From Burkholderia humptydooensis (GTDB lineage Bacteria; Pseudomonadota; Gammaproteobacteria; Burkholderiales; Burkholderiaceae): DNA of 64,000 nucleotides. The notes under the pieces were generated by a model. The model made no database searches. It saw nothing but the letters and a program-made list of their open reading frames with translations, and had not been told where the DNA came from. Positions 8,628 to 17,460 of the stretch are shown here, piece after piece (position 1 is the first letter of the stretch; each line of letters opens with the position of its first letter). The translations under genes and the position numbers were made by a program. Where the stretch lies: contig NZ_CP013380.1 in NCBI RefSeq assembly GCF_001513745.1, forward strand, positions 2,294,001-2,358,000. The letters are read 5' to 3'.

Positions 8628-9680
8628 TTACGGCGCAGGATTCGGCTGCTGCTCATGGAGCGCGTCGATTTCGGCGAGGATCTCGGGCGACAGCTTCACA
8701 TCGACGCTCGCGATGTTTTCGCGCAATTGCTCGAGCGACGTCGCGCCGATCAGGTTGCTCGTCACGAACGGCCGGCTGTTGACGAACGCGAGCGCGAACT
8801 GCGCGGGCGACAATCCGTGCCGCCTCGCGAGCGCGACATAGCGCGACGTCGCCTGCACCGCATGCGGCCTGCTGTAGCGCTGAAAGCGCTCGAACCGCGT
8901 GATGCGGGCGCCCTCGGGACGCGCGCCCCCTTCGTACTTGCCCGACAGCCAGCCGAACGCGAGCGGCGAATACGCGAGCAGTCCGATGCGCTCGCGATGG
9001 CTGAACTCCGACAAGCCGTTCTCGAACGTGCGGTTCAGCAGGCTATACGGATTCTGGATGCTGACGATGCGCGGCAGGCCGAGCTTCTCGGCCGCGCGGA
9101 GAAATTGCGCGACACCCCACGGCGTCTCGTTCGACACGCCGACGTGACGCACCTTGCCCGCTTTCACGAAATCGCCGAGAACGGCGAGCGTCTCTTCGAT
9201 CGGCACCGTGTACGGATCGTCGATCCACGGATACGCGGGGCGGCCGAACGTCGTCGTGCTGCGATCCGGCCAGTGCAACTGGTACAGGTCGACGTAATCG
9301 GTGCGCAGGCGCTTCAGGCTGCCGTCGAGCGCCTCGGTCAGGTTCCTGCGGTCGAACTGGTTGCCCGCGCCGCGAATGTGCGTCGGGTTGTGCGGCTGGC
9401 GCGCAGGGCCGGCGATCTTCGTTGCGATCGTCAGCTTCTCGCGCAGCGCCGGGCGCTTCGCGAGCCACGTGCCGAGATACGTCTCCGTGCGGCCCTGCGT
9501 TTCCGCCTTCGGCGGCACCGGATACATCTCGGCGGCGTCGATCAGCGTGACGCCCCGGTCGAACGCATAGTCGAGCTGCGCATGCGCATCGCTTTCGGTG
9601 TTCTGCTCGCCCCAGGTCATCGTCCCGAGACCGATCAGGCTAACTTTGACGCCTGAATCGCCGAGTGTGCGGTATTCCAT
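8628..9680 (-). CDS. Aldo/keto reductase (Tas-like)
   Basis: NADPH-dependent oxidoreductase of the AKR superfamily, 350 residues, closest in pattern to Tas of E. coli. It starts MEYRTLGDSGVKVSLIGLGTMTWGEQN, with the catalytic Asp and Tyr in LIDAAEMYP, the Lys in IATKIAG and the His in LYQLHWPD. The C-terminal SNLIGATSLEQLREN is the cofactor phosphate-binding region. ATG 9680 is preferred over 9725 because the family motif starts at once. Physiological substrate is unknown. Confidence 0.88.
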   Translation of the reverse strand: MEYRTLGDSGVKVSLIGLGTMTWGEQNTESDAHAQLDYAFDRGVTLIDAAEMYPVPPKAETQGRTETYLGTWLAKRPALREKLTIATKIAGPARQPHNPTHIRGAGNQFDRRNLTEALDGSLKRLRTDYVDLYQLHWPDRSTTTFGRPAYPWIDDPYTVPIEETLAVLGDFVKAGKVRHVGVSNETPWGVAQFLRAAEKLGLPRIVSIQNPYSLLNRTFENGLSEFSHRERIGLLAYSPLAFGWLSGKYEGGARPEGARITRFERFQRYSRPHAVQATSRYVALARRHGLSPAQFALAFVNSRPFVTSNLIGATSLEQLRENIASVDVKLSPEILAEIDALHEQQPNPAP

Positions 9681-9780
9681 GCCAAGGTTCCTGTCGCTTC
9701 GAATGCAAAGACCCAAAGCTAACACATCGGAACAATTGCTTCAGGGCATCGCCTCGACGCCGGCGCGCCACGCATGCCGC

Positions 9781-10218
9781 TTACGCCGGCCGCTGGATGA
9801 AGCACGTCGCCGACGCGTGCGCGACCACCTTGTCGTCCGGCGTCTTCAACGTGCCCTCGGCGACGCCGAGACTCTTCGAGAGATGGATCACACGCCCTTC
9901 GGCGACGAGATCGACGTCGCGAGGCACCGGGCGCAGCATTTTCACGTGCAGATCGACGGTGCCGTAGCCGACGCCCGGATCGAGTATCGTATGCACCGCG
10001 CACCCCGTGACCGAATCGAGCACCGTGGCGGCGAAGCCGCCGTGCACGCCGCCGAGCGGATTCAGATGGCGGCCGTCGGCGCGCGCGGTCATCTTCACGT
10101 AGCCGAGCTCGACGCTCTCGGGCCGCATCGGGATCGTCTCGGCGATCGACGCGGAGGGCAAGTCGCCCGCCGCCGCGGCGCGCAACAGTTCGAGACCGGA
10201 CAGGGAAAGCGGATTCAT
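9781..10218 (-). CDS. PaaI-family hot-dog thioesterase
   Basis: A 145-residue acyl-CoA thioesterase-like protein. The hot-dog signature is LNPLGGVHGGFAATVLDSVTGCAV, with HGG and the acidic residue in LDS as the usual active-site elements. The C-terminal half (VDLHVKMLRPVPRDVDLVAEG) is typical of PaaI/YdiI relatives. ATG 10218 has a GAGGAG site about 8 bp upstream; an in-frame GTG 9 bp earlier would abut that site. It is transcribed divergently from an HxlR regulator, which probably controls it. Confidence 0.87.
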   Translation of the reverse strand: MNPLSLSGLELLRAAAAGDLPSASIAETIPMRPESVELGYVKMTARADGRHLNPLGGVHGGFAATVLDSVTGCAVHTILDPGVGYGTVDLHVKMLRPVPRDVDLVAEGRVIHLSKSLGVAEGTLKTPDDKVVAHASATCFIQRPA

Positions 10219-10295
10219 CGACGACACTCCTCGCAGGGATGCGGAACGCGGCGCGACGCGCCATCAGTTCCCAAAAAGAACTTATATTGGCGCTC

Positions 10296-10324
10296 ATTAT
10301 TGGCAGACGCTCATCGGCTGTCAA
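10296..10324 (-). promoter_or_regulatory. Sigma-70 promoter for the thioesterase
   Basis: On the minus strand TTGACA (10319-10324) is separated by 17 bp from AATAAT (10296-10301), close to consensus and about 75 bp from the thioesterase start. Confidence 0.7.
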
Positions 10325-10350
10325 TACACAAGGGCGCGGCCGATTCGAGC

Positions 10351-10373
10351 GTGCGTTCTATAATCGAACGCAC
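10351..10373 (+). promoter_or_regulatory. Inverted repeat enclosing a -10 box (HxlR operator candidate)
   Basis: GTGCGTTC and GAACGCAC are perfect 8-bp inverted arms separated by TATAATC, so a consensus -10 hexamer (10359-10364) lies exactly between them. It is 27 bp upstream of the HxlR gene. Binding here would block polymerase, so autorepression and control of the divergent gene are likely. Confidence 0.6.
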
Positions 10374-10399
10374 TTTCCCTGCTCTCACGGAATCCGATC

Positions 10400-10876
10400 A
10401 TGAAATGGGACGACGTCGGCTCGATGCCATGTTCGGTCGCTCGCACGCTTGCCGTGCTCGGCGACCGCTGGACGATGCTGATCCTGCGCAATGCGTTTCT
10501 CGGCCATCGCCGCTTCGAAGCGTTCCAGACGCAACTGGGACTCACCCGCCACGTGCTCGCGGAGCGGCTCGCGCGGCTCGTCGATGAGGGCATCTTCACG
10601 AAGCGCGCGTATCAGGACCGGCCGCCGCGCTTCGAGTACCGTCTGTCGCAGAAAGGCCTCGACCTGTATCCGGTGCTGCTCGCGCTCGCCGCGTGGGGAG
10701 ACCGCTGGAAGGACGACGGCAACGGGCCGCCCGTCGTGCTTCGCCACCGTCGATGCGCTCACGTGATGCATCCGGTGATGGTGTGCTCCGAATGCGGCGA
10801 GCCGATCGATCCACGGGAAGTCGAGCCCATGCCGGGGCCGGGCTGGGCCGAGCGACAGGCGGACAAGGTCGAGTGA
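10400..10876 (+). CDS. HxlR-type winged-helix regulator with CxxC tail
   Basis: A 158-residue DNA-binding protein. The HxlR signature appears as CSVARTLAVLGDRWTMLILR, then HVLAERLARLVDEGIFTKR and YRLSQKGLDLYPVLLALAAWGDRW. The C-terminal extension contains RRCAHVMHPVMVCSECGEPI, a set of cysteines and histidines that could bind zinc or sense thiol-reactive electrophiles. It is divergent from the thioesterase and has an inverted repeat over its own -10 region. Confidence 0.9.
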   Translation: MKWDDVGSMPCSVARTLAVLGDRWTMLILRNAFLGHRRFEAFQTQLGLTRHVLAERLARLVDEGIFTKRAYQDRPPRFEYRLSQKGLDLYPVLLALAAWGDRWKDDGNGPPVVLRHRRCAHVMHPVMVCSECGEPIDPREVEPMPGPGWAERQADKVE

Positions 10877-11459
10877 CGGCGCGGGCCGCCGCCCGCAACG
10901 GCGACGATCGCGCCGCGATCCGGAACCCGCGTGAGCGTAGACATGCGAGCGCGAGGCGGCCCGCTCACCGCGGCACGAATTCAGCCGCGGCCGATCTGGC
11001 GGCGGTTTTCCGCATGCCGGAAAAACTTTGGATCGCGAACCGTTCGTGCAGCCAAACGTATGACGCACGGCTCTTCTCCGGTCGATGCGGCAAGCCCTCG
11101 TGACATGCGAGCCGGCGAAACCGCATTCGGCAGCCTCACCCGAACGCGATCACGAGCCGCCGCAACAGCGCGCACCGCACCGCCGCCGCCGATCCGCAGG
11201 GGCGTGCGCGGCGACGGCCGCGCGACACACGTGCGACGCGATGTCCCGAGCGAACGGCTGTCATTTTTGAAAGCGGCCCGGTCAATTGAGGTACCATAGC
11301 GCCCGCTTGCGTCGAGCGTCCGCCACCCGTCTCCCGCGAGCATTGTCTGGTGCGTGCCGTACCGGAAGGCGCGCGAACAGCTCAGATTCCCAGTCCACTG
11401 CTTGCACGCCGGCGAGCCGCGCCGTCATCTGCATTACCTGCCGTGCATTTGGACTCCTC
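10877..11459. other. Gene-free region upstream of gltP
   Basis: No frame has a credible start and composition. A possible weak promoter (TTGAAA at 11267, TACCAT at 11292, 19-bp spacing) would give gltP a leader of about 155 nt. Nothing else can be supported. Confidence 0.4.
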
Positions 11460-12761
11460 ATGAAGAAAAGACGCAACATCACCTCGTACATCGTGATTGC
11501 GATGATCCTCGGCATCGCGGTCGGCTATGGCTGCCACAGCGCGTTTCCGGACCCGGCGATCGCTAAGGAAATCGCCGGCTACGTCTCGTTGCTGTCCGAC
11601 GTGTTCCTGCGTCTCATCAAGATGATCATCGCGCCGCTCGTGTTCGCGACGCTGACAGTCGGCATCGCGCACATGGGCGACACCGGAGCGGTCGGCCGGG
11701 TCGGCGTGAAGGCGCTAGGCTGGTTCTTCGTCGCGTCGCTCACGTCGCTGCTGCTCGGCCTGCTGGCCGCCACGGTCCTGCAGCCGGGCAGTCATCTGAG
11801 CCTGCCGCTGCCCGCCACCGATGCCGCCGTCAACCTGAATACCAGCTCGTTCACGCTGAAGGACTTCGTGACCCACCTGGTGCCGAAATCGATCGCCGAA
11901 GCGATGGCGAACAACGAGATCCTGCAGATCGTCGTGTTCTCGATCTTCTTCGGCACCGCGCTGTCCGCGCTCGGCGACGCCGGCAAGCGTCTGACCGGCG
12001 TGATCGAGGATCTCGCGCAAGTGATGCTGAAGGTCACGGGCGCCGTGATGTGGTTTGCGCCCGTCGCGGTGTTCGCGGCGCTCGCGTCGACGATCACGAC
12101 GGAAGGACTCGGCATCCTGCTCACGTTCGCGAAGTTCATGGGCAGCTTCTATATCGCGCTCGCGCTGCTGTGGGGCGTGCTCACGCTCGCGGGGCTCGTG
12201 TTCCTCGGCAAGCGCACGTTCACGCTGATCCGCCTGATCCGCGAGCCGTTCCTGCTGTCGTTCGCGACCGCGAGCTCGGAGGCCGCGTATCCGAAGCTGC
12301 TCGACGCGCTCGACCGCTTCGGCGTGAACCGCAAGATTTCGAGCTTCGTGCTGCCGATCGGCTATTCGTTCAATCTCGACGGCTCGATGATGTACTGCAC
12401 GTTCGCGGTGCTGTTCATCGCGCAGGTGTACGGCGTCCACCTGCCGCTCGGCACGCAGATCACGATGCTGCTTCTGCTGATGCTGACGTCGAAGGGCATG
12501 GCGGGCGTGCCGCGCGCGTCGCTCGTCGTGATCGCGGCGACGCTCAACCAGTTCCACCTGCCCGAAGCCGGCCTGCTGCTGATCATGGGCGTCGACATGT
12601 TCCTCGACATGGGCCGCTCGGCGACCAATGCGGTCGGCAATTCGATCGCGGCCGCCGTTGTCGCGAAGTGGGAAGGCCAGCTCGACGACCCGCGCGACGA
12701 TGTCGACTCCGACAGCGACGACGCGTCGCGCGAAGCGCCGCGGATCACGGAGCGCGTGTAG
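11460..12761 (+). CDS. gltP: Dicarboxylate/amino acid:cation symporter (GltP-like)
   Basis: A 433-residue secondary transporter of the DAACS family, probably for glutamate/aspartate or C4-dicarboxylates driven by protons or sodium. It starts MKKRRNITSYIVIAMILGIAVGY, has LIKMIIAPLVFATLTVGIAHMG, the serine-rich hairpin SFATASSEAAYPKLLD, the unwound NLDGSMMY segment, and the transport signature DMFLDMGRSATNAVGNS. The tail is acidic (DDPRDDVDSDSDDAS). In-frame sequence continues upstream to 11286 but lacks family features. The choice between glutamate and dicarboxylate cannot be made here. Confidence 0.9.
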   Translation: MKKRRNITSYIVIAMILGIAVGYGCHSAFPDPAIAKEIAGYVSLLSDVFLRLIKMIIAPLVFATLTVGIAHMGDTGAVGRVGVKALGWFFVASLTSLLLGLLAATVLQPGSHLSLPLPATDAAVNLNTSSFTLKDFVTHLVPKSIAEAMANNEILQIVVFSIFFGTALSALGDAGKRLTGVIEDLAQVMLKVTGAVMWFAPVAVFAALASTITTEGLGILLTFAKFMGSFYIALALLWGVLTLAGLVFLGKRTFTLIRLIREPFLLSFATASSEAAYPKLLDALDRFGVNRKISSFVLPIGYSFNLDGSMMYCTFAVLFIAQVYGVHLPLGTQITMLLLLMLTSKGMAGVPRASLVVIAATLNQFHLPEAGLLLIMGVDMFLDMGRSATNAVGNSIAAAVVAKWEGQLDDPRDDVDSDSDDASREAPRITERV

Positions 12762-12850
12762 CGCGCGGCATTCGCATGCGCGGGCCCGACGGCCGCCTTG
12801 CGGTAAAATATGCGGTTATTCATGCGCCCCGGCGCTTTTCCGTACCGCCT

Positions 12851-13870
12851 ATGTCCGCTTCGCCTGCCCTCAGTCCTCGCCGGGTGTCCGTCGCCCCGAT
12901 GATGGATTGGACCGATCGCCACTGCCGTTCGTTTCATCGCACGATCTCGCGCCATGCGTGGCTCTATACCGAAATGGTGACGACGGGCGCGTTGATCCAC
13001 GGCGACGTCGCGCGCCATCTGGCGTTTACGCCCGACGAAGCGCCCGTCGCGCTGCAACTGGGCGGCAGCGAGCCCGCCGATCTCGCGCACGCCGCGAAAC
13101 TCGGCGAGCGCTGGGGCTACGACGAAATCAATCTGAATTGCGGCTGCCCGTCCGAGCGCGTGCAGCGCGGCGCGTTCGGCGCGTGCCTGATGAACGAGCC
13201 TCGGCTCGTTGCGGATTGCGTGAAGGCGATGCGCGACGCGGTGTCGATTCCGGTGACGGTCAAGCATCGAATCGGCGTCGACTCGGTCGACGACTACGCG
13301 TTCGTGCGCGACTTCGTCGGCACGGTCGCCGCGGCCGGCTGCGAGGTGTTCGTCGTGCATGCGCGCAACGCGATCCTGAAGGGCTTGTCGCCGAAGGAAA
13401 ACCGCGAGATCCCGCCGCTCAAGTACGACTACGCGTATCGGCTCAAGCGCGACTTTCCGCAGCTCGAAATCGTCATCAACGGCGGCGTCACGACGCTCGA
13501 CGAAGTCGAGCAGCATCTGCGGCATGTCGACGGCGTGATGCTCGGCCGCGAGGCGTATCACAATCCGTACGTGCTCGCCGGCGTCGACGCACGCTTCTAC
13601 GGCGCGACCGCGCCGGCGCCGACGCGCGAAGCGGTGGAGGCGAAGCTCGTCGAATACTGCGCGACCGAGCTCGCGCGCGGCACCTATCTCGGCGCGATCG
13701 TGCGGCATGCGCTCGGCCTGTATCGAGGCGTCGCGGGTGCGCGCGGCTGGCGCCGCGTCCTGTCGGACAACAAGCGTCTCGCGCGTGGCGATCTATCGAT
13801 CTTCGACGAGGCACGCACACACCTGGCGAACCCGGAAGAACTTTTTGAAAAAAAGGCTTTGCAAAGCTAA
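12851..13870 (+). CDS. dusA: tRNA-dihydrouridine(20/20a) synthase DusA
   Basis: FMN- and NADPH-dependent enzyme that reduces uridines in the tRNA D-loop. The 339-residue product contains VSVAPMMDWTDRHCRSFHR (flavin site), EINLNCGCPSERVQRGAFGACLM with the catalytic cysteine, and VTVKHRIGVD. The frame is open far upstream into gltP, but the family N-terminus begins at ATG 12851. The 3' end overlaps the promoter of tRNA-His, a gratifying link between a tRNA modifier and a tRNA gene that is probably positional only. Confidence 0.95.
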   Translation: MSASPALSPRRVSVAPMMDWTDRHCRSFHRTISRHAWLYTEMVTTGALIHGDVARHLAFTPDEAPVALQLGGSEPADLAHAAKLGERWGYDEINLNCGCPSERVQRGAFGACLMNEPRLVADCVKAMRDAVSIPVTVKHRIGVDSVDDYAFVRDFVGTVAAAGCEVFVVHARNAILKGLSPKENREIPPLKYDYAYRLKRDFPQLEIVINGGVTTLDEVEQHLRHVDGVMLGREAYHNPYVLAGVDARFYGATAPAPTREAVEAKLVEYCATELARGTYLGAIVRHALGLYRGVAGARGWRRVLSDNKRLARGDLSIFDEARTHLANPEELFEKKALQS

Positions 13871-13886
13871 ACGGCCTTTGTATAAT
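13859..13886 (+). promoter_or_regulatory. Promoter of tRNA-His
   Basis: TTGCAA (13859-13864), 16-bp spacer, TATAAT (13881-13886). The -35 element lies inside the last codons of dusA. Confidence 0.7.
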
Positions 13887-13940
13887 CTCGCTTCTTCATT
13901 GATGCCGCTGCTGCAGCGAATCAAACGGAGAGAAAATAGT

Positions 13941-14017
13941 GGTGGCTGTAGCTCAGTTGGTAGAGTCCAGGATTGTGATTCCTGTCGTCGTGGGTTCGAG
14001 TCCCATCAGCCACCCCA
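13941..14017 (+). tRNA. tRNA-His (anticodon GTG)
   Basis: A full cloverleaf of 77 nt with encoded CCA. It carries the extra 5' G(-1) opposite C73 that is diagnostic for tRNA-His, acceptor arms GTGGCTG / CAGCCAC, the GGTTCGAGTCC T-arm and anticodon GTG at 13975-13977. Confidence 0.97.
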
Positions 14018-14029
14018 AAGTTTCATTGC

Positions 14030-14055
14030 AAAACAGGCGCTTCGGCGCCTGTTTT
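14030..14055 (+). terminator. Intrinsic terminator of tRNA-His
   Basis: AAAACAGGCGC / GCGCCTGTTTT is an 11-bp stem with a TTCG tetraloop and ends in a T-run, 12 nt after the tRNA. Confidence 0.9.
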
Positions 14056-14332
14056 GCTTTCCGCGACAGGAATTCGGAAACGACGCGCATGTCTTGCCGC
14101 GATTCGCAAACAACGCGAAATCTTCAGCGCCAATCAAACGATATTCGAAACTTCACCGGGATCGCACTGCCGCGCACTCGGCACGCAGAAGCTTCCTGGG
14201 CCTCCCCGCCCGCGGCGCCCATTTCCACTTCATGAGCCACCGTCGATCCTCCTGATCGCCGCAGGCCCTACGCCACACCGTTTCGCGCGCCGCTTTTGCG
14301 CCGACACTCCGGATGTTCGACGCCCAAAACGC

Positions 14333-14371
14333 GAAAGCCCCAACCGCATTACGCAGCCGGGGCTTTCTTTT
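14333..14371. terminator. Bidirectional hairpin in a gene-free interval
   Basis: GAAAGCCCC (14333-14341) pairs with GGGGCTTTC (14359-14367); the plus strand continues into TTTT and the minus strand into a weaker GTTTTG. It probably ends the minus-strand unit of small genes that starts at 15181. No gene is supported between 14056 and 14654. Confidence 0.6.
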
Positions 14372-14654
14372 GCATCAGATCCTTTGGCACGAGGAGAAGA
14401 TGCTTTTGCAGTATATTCGACGCGCGCCGCGCGACATGTCGATTCTTTGTGAATATTTGTATCGCGAGTTAAGCGCTTTCGTGAAAACCGATTCGCTCGA
14501 TCGGATCGATGCAAGACGGCAACCGGCGTGCGGCGCCGATACCCGTTCGGCCCCCGCAGCGCGACCGCTGCGCGCCGACACCACACCCACATCCGCACCC
14601 CGCGATCCGCCGATCGGATCGCCGGCATGCCGGCCAGTTCCCAGGCAAGCGTCG

Positions 14655-14909
14655 TCAGACGACGCCAGCGCCCAGCAATTCCCGGTCGATCGCCGATCGC
14701 GCGACGGCGAGCGTCTGCTCGATCACCCGGCGTTCACTGAGCAACAGCCCGTCAACGTGCACGAGCCGCCAGTCGATCATCACCGCGCCGCCCTGCAGCA
14801 CCCGGTAATGCGCCTTCTCGCCCGCCCAGACCTGCTCGGTCTTCACTTCGATGTCGTAGCCCTTGTAGGCCTCGCCGAAGTCGCCGATGTCCCTGCCTTT
14901 CGGTTCCAT
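14655..14909 (-). CDS. Small hypothetical protein (84 aa)
   Basis: Unknown family. It starts MEPKGRDIGDFGEAYKGYDI and has an alternating pattern (YDIEVKTEQVWAGEKAHYRVLQGG) suggesting a small beta sheet, then a C-terminal helix (SERRVIEQTLAVARSAIDREL). ATG 14909 has a GGGAGGCGA site at good spacing; the upstream in-frame ATG at 14987 overlaps the preceding gene and lacks one. It follows another small gene by 74 bp and may be cotranscribed. Confidence 0.7.
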   Translation of the reverse strand: MEPKGRDIGDFGEAYKGYDIEVKTEQVWAGEKAHYRVLQGGAVMIDWRLVHVDGLLLSERRVIEQTLAVARSAIDRELLGAGVV

Positions 14910-14983
14910 TTCGTCGCCTCCCGATCCGGACGGCCGTGCCGACGCCGGCACAGGCAAGCTCCGCCCGGCGTCCGCCATCCCCG

Positions 14984-15181
14984 TCAATCGTACGCTTCAG
15001 ACAGGTAAGCCTTGCCGTCGTCGGTGATGTCGACCCGGTCCGGGCCGCTCTGATAGACGAAGCCGTCGTTCAGAAGCTCCTCAAGCGCAAGCCGGAAGCC
15101 CGCCGGCAGCGGGCGGCCAGCGCCGAACTGGTCGATCCATTTCAGCGCTTCGATCGCTTCGGGACTCAGGGTAGGAAACAT
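14984..15181 (-). CDS. Small hypothetical protein (65 aa)
   Basis: Unknown family. MFPTLSPEAIEALKWIDQFG, then FRLALEELLNDGFVYQSG and VDITDDGKAYLSEAYD: helix-helix-wing organisation resembling a minimal winged helix, although a DNA-binding role is only a guess. The ATG has a GGAGG site with 7-bp spacing. First gene of a small two-gene unit. Confidence 0.7.
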   Translation of the reverse strand: MFPTLSPEAIEALKWIDQFGAGRPLPAGFRLALEELLNDGFVYQSGPDRVDITDDGKAYLSEAYD

Positions 15182-15314
15182 GGCCCGCCTCCGCCGTCGG
15201 TTTCGTTCCATCCTAGCACTTTCGTTCATGCGCGGAAAAACGGCGAAGCCGGCGCCGGCGGGCGCAAAGCGTCGCCCCGCGCGGGCCGGGCGCGCGCGGG
15301 CGGCGGCCGCTCGC

Positions 15315-15530
15315 TCAGAGGCGGGCGATCGATACTTCGGTCGACTTGACGAGCGCCACCACCTCGGTGCCGACCTTCAGCTCCAGTTCGTCGATCGAGC
15401 GGGTCGTGATGACCGACGTGACGATGCCGAACGGCGTGTCGACGTCGACCTCGGACACGACAGGCCCGCGGATGATCTCCTTCACCTTGCCTCGGAATTG
15501 ATTTCGTACGTTGATTGCCGTGATGCTCAT
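15315..15530 (-). CDS. Molbindin-type TOBE-domain protein
   Basis: A 71-residue single TOBE (Mop) domain: MSITAINVRNQFRGKVKEII, VDVDTPFGIVTSVIT and LKVGTEVVALVKSTEVSIARL. Such proteins bind molybdate or tungstate (and related oxyanions) as hexamers. It is the last gene of the ssu operon, 84 bp after ssuB, an association that suggests oxyanion storage or sensing next to sulfonate use. Function in sulfonate metabolism is inference. Confidence 0.88.
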   Translation of the reverse strand: MSITAINVRNQFRGKVKEIIRGPVVSEVDVDTPFGIVTSVITTRSIDELELKVGTEVVALVKSTEVSIARL

Positions 15531-15614
15531 CGGGTATTCGCTCCGAATGGTTCGTCTGATTGATCGTGGCGATCGGTCCGATCGCGCGGGCGGCGGCGCG
15601 TCGTCGCCCGCCCG

Positions 15615-16628
15615 TCATACCGCCCAGCGCAATCCGCTCGCCGCCGCCGCGCGGCCGCGCGGAGCGCCGTCCGGAATCGCGGCGGCCGGCGTTGCATCCG
15701 CCGGCTCCGCGCCCGTCAACACGCGTTGCAGCACGCGATCCTCGAACGCGGCGAACGCCGCCGACGCCCGCGCGCGCGGCCGCTCGAGCGGCACCCGCTG
15801 ATCGAATGCGATCCGGCCCGCTTCGATGAGCAGAATCCGGTCGGCGAGCGCGACCGCCTCCTGTACGTCGTGCGTGACAAGCAGCGCGGTGAAGCGATGC
15901 TCGCGCCACAGGCGCTCGATCAGCGCATGCATTTCGATGCGCGTGAGCGCATCGAGCGCGCCGAGCGGCTCGTCGAGCAACAGCAGTTGCGGGCGGTGGA
16001 CGAGCGCCCGCGCGAGCGCGACGCGCTGCCGCTGCCCGCCCGACAATTGCGCGGGCCAGTCGTTCGCGCGCGCGAGCAGCCCGACTTCGTCGAGCACCGC
16101 GCGCGCGTCGTCTTTCGCGCGTCGCCCGAGACCGAGCATCACGTTCTGCAGCACGGTCTTCCACGGCAGCAGGCGCGCGTCCTGATACATGATCCGCGTA
16201 TCGAGCGCGCCGCCGCCTTCGCCACGCTTGACGAGCGCGCCGGCGCTCGGCGTCTCGAGCTCCGCGACGAGACGCAGCAGCGTCGATTTCCCGCAGCCGC
16301 TGCGGCCGACGATCGAGACGAAGCTGCCTCGCTCGATCGCCAGATCGACATCGGCGAGCACGGCCCGCTCGCCGTAGCGCTTGCTCACGCGCGTCAGGCG
16401 CACCGATGCGTCGCCGTCGCCGGCGACGCGCCGCGCGTCAGCGTCGTCGCGCGGCGCACGGCCAAATGCGCCGCCCGACGCGAACGGCAGCACGTGCGCG
16501 CCGCTGTCGCGTTCGAGCACCGCGGCGTCCTGCGCATCGCCGTCGGCGGTGCGCGCCTGCGCGAGCTCGGCTTCGAGATCCGCTCCCGCGATCGGGCCGT
16601 ATGTGGCGGCCAGCGTGGTTCCAGTCAT
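15615..16628 (-). CDS. ssuB: Aliphatic sulfonate ABC transporter ATPase SsuB
   Basis: ATPase of the sulfonate importer, 337 residues. The ABC domain starts near residue 76 ([16 protein letters not shown]) with Walker A GRSGCGKS (108-115), signature [15 protein letters not shown], Walker [15 protein letters not shown] and H-loop [15 protein letters not shown]. About 75 extra residues precede the domain compared with usual SsuB proteins of roughly 255 residues; they are Ala/Asp-rich and of unknown role. The ATG overlaps the ssuC stop by 4 nt (ATGA), a sign of coupling. Confidence 0.93.
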   Translation of the reverse strand: MTGTTLAATYGPIAGADLEAELAQARTADGDAQDAAVLERDSGAHVLPFASGGAFGRAPRDDADARRVAGDGDASVRLTRVSKRYGERAVLADVDLAIERGSFVSIVGRSGCGKSTLLRLVAELETPSAGALVKRGEGGGALDTRIMYQDARLLPWKTVLQNVMLGLGRRAKDDARAVLDEVGLLARANDWPAQLSGGQRQRVALARALVHRPQLLLLDEPLGALDALTRIEMHALIERLWREHRFTALLVTHDVQEAVALADRILLIEAGRIAFDQRVPLERPRARASAAFAAFEDRVLQRVLTGAEPADATPAAAIPDGAPRGRAAAASGLRWAV

Positions 16629-17443
16629 GCGTCGGCTCCCGGTTGATACGCGGGGTGCCAGCGCAGCGTCGCGCGCTCGAGCCACTTCGCGAGCACGTCG
16701 GCGAGCTTGCCGAGTACCGCGTACAGCAGGATGCCGACCACCACCACGTCCGTTTGCAAGAATTCGCGCGCGTTCATCGTCATGTAGCCGATGCCCGATT
16801 GCGCGGAGATCGTTTCGGCGACGATCAGCATCACCCACATCAGCCCGAGCGCGAACCGCACGCCGACGAGAATCGACGGCAGCGCGCCCGGCAGGATCAC
16901 GTCGCGATAGAGCGCGAAGCCCCTCACGCCGTAGCTCCTCGCCATCTCGACGAGGTCCGCGTCGACCGAGCGTATCCCGTGATACGTGTTGATGTAGACG
17001 GGGAAGAACACGCCGAGCGCGACGAGGAAGAGCTTCGCGTTCTCGTCGATGCCGAACCACAGGATCACGAGCGGGATCATCGCGAGCGCGGGGATGTTGC
17101 GGATCATCTGGATCGTCGAGTCGAGCGCGACCTCGGCCGTCTTCGAAAGCCCGGTCGCGAGGCCGAGCGCGAGCCCGACGCCGCCGCCGATCGCAAAGCC
17201 GACGAGCGCGCGCCACGTGCTGACTTTCACGTTCGCCCACATGTCGCCCGATTCGACGAGCGTCCACGCGGCGCGCGCGACGGCGAACGGCTCGGGCAGC
17301 ACGCGATTCGACAGCGCCCCCGAGCGCGCGGCGAATTCCCACGCGAGCACGAGCGCAAGCGGCACGAGCCACGGCGCGATCGCGCGCGCGGCCTGGCCGG
17401 CGCGGCGAGCCGCGAAACCCGCGCCTGGATGCGTCATCGCCAT
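16625..17443 (-). CDS. ssuC: Aliphatic sulfonate ABC transporter permease SsuC
   Basis: Inner-membrane permease of the sulfonate importer, 272 residues with about six segments. The EAA loop is [25 protein letters not shown]. Upstream motifs [23 protein letters not shown] are typical of SsuC/TauC. GAGGAGG lies upstream of ATG 17443. It is 17 bp after ssuD and overlaps ssuB, so the three form one operon. Confidence 0.95.
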   Translation of the reverse strand: MAMTHPGAGFAARRAGQAARAIAPWLVPLALVLAWEFAARSGALSNRVLPEPFAVARAAWTLVESGDMWANVKVSTWRALVGFAIGGGVGLALGLATGLSKTAEVALDSTIQMIRNIPALAMIPLVILWFGIDENAKLFLVALGVFFPVYINTYHGIRSVDADLVEMARSYGVRGFALYRDVILPGALPSILVGVRFALGLMWVMLIVAETISAQSGIGYMTMNAREFLQTDVVVVGILLYAVLGKLADVLAKWLERATLRWHPAYQPGADA

Positions 17444-17460
17444 GTCGGTGCCCTCCTCGC

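Noticed and set aside
12050..13870. 606-residue version of DusA
   Set aside because: The first 267 residues are an out-of-frame reading of gltP; the DusA family begins at 12851.
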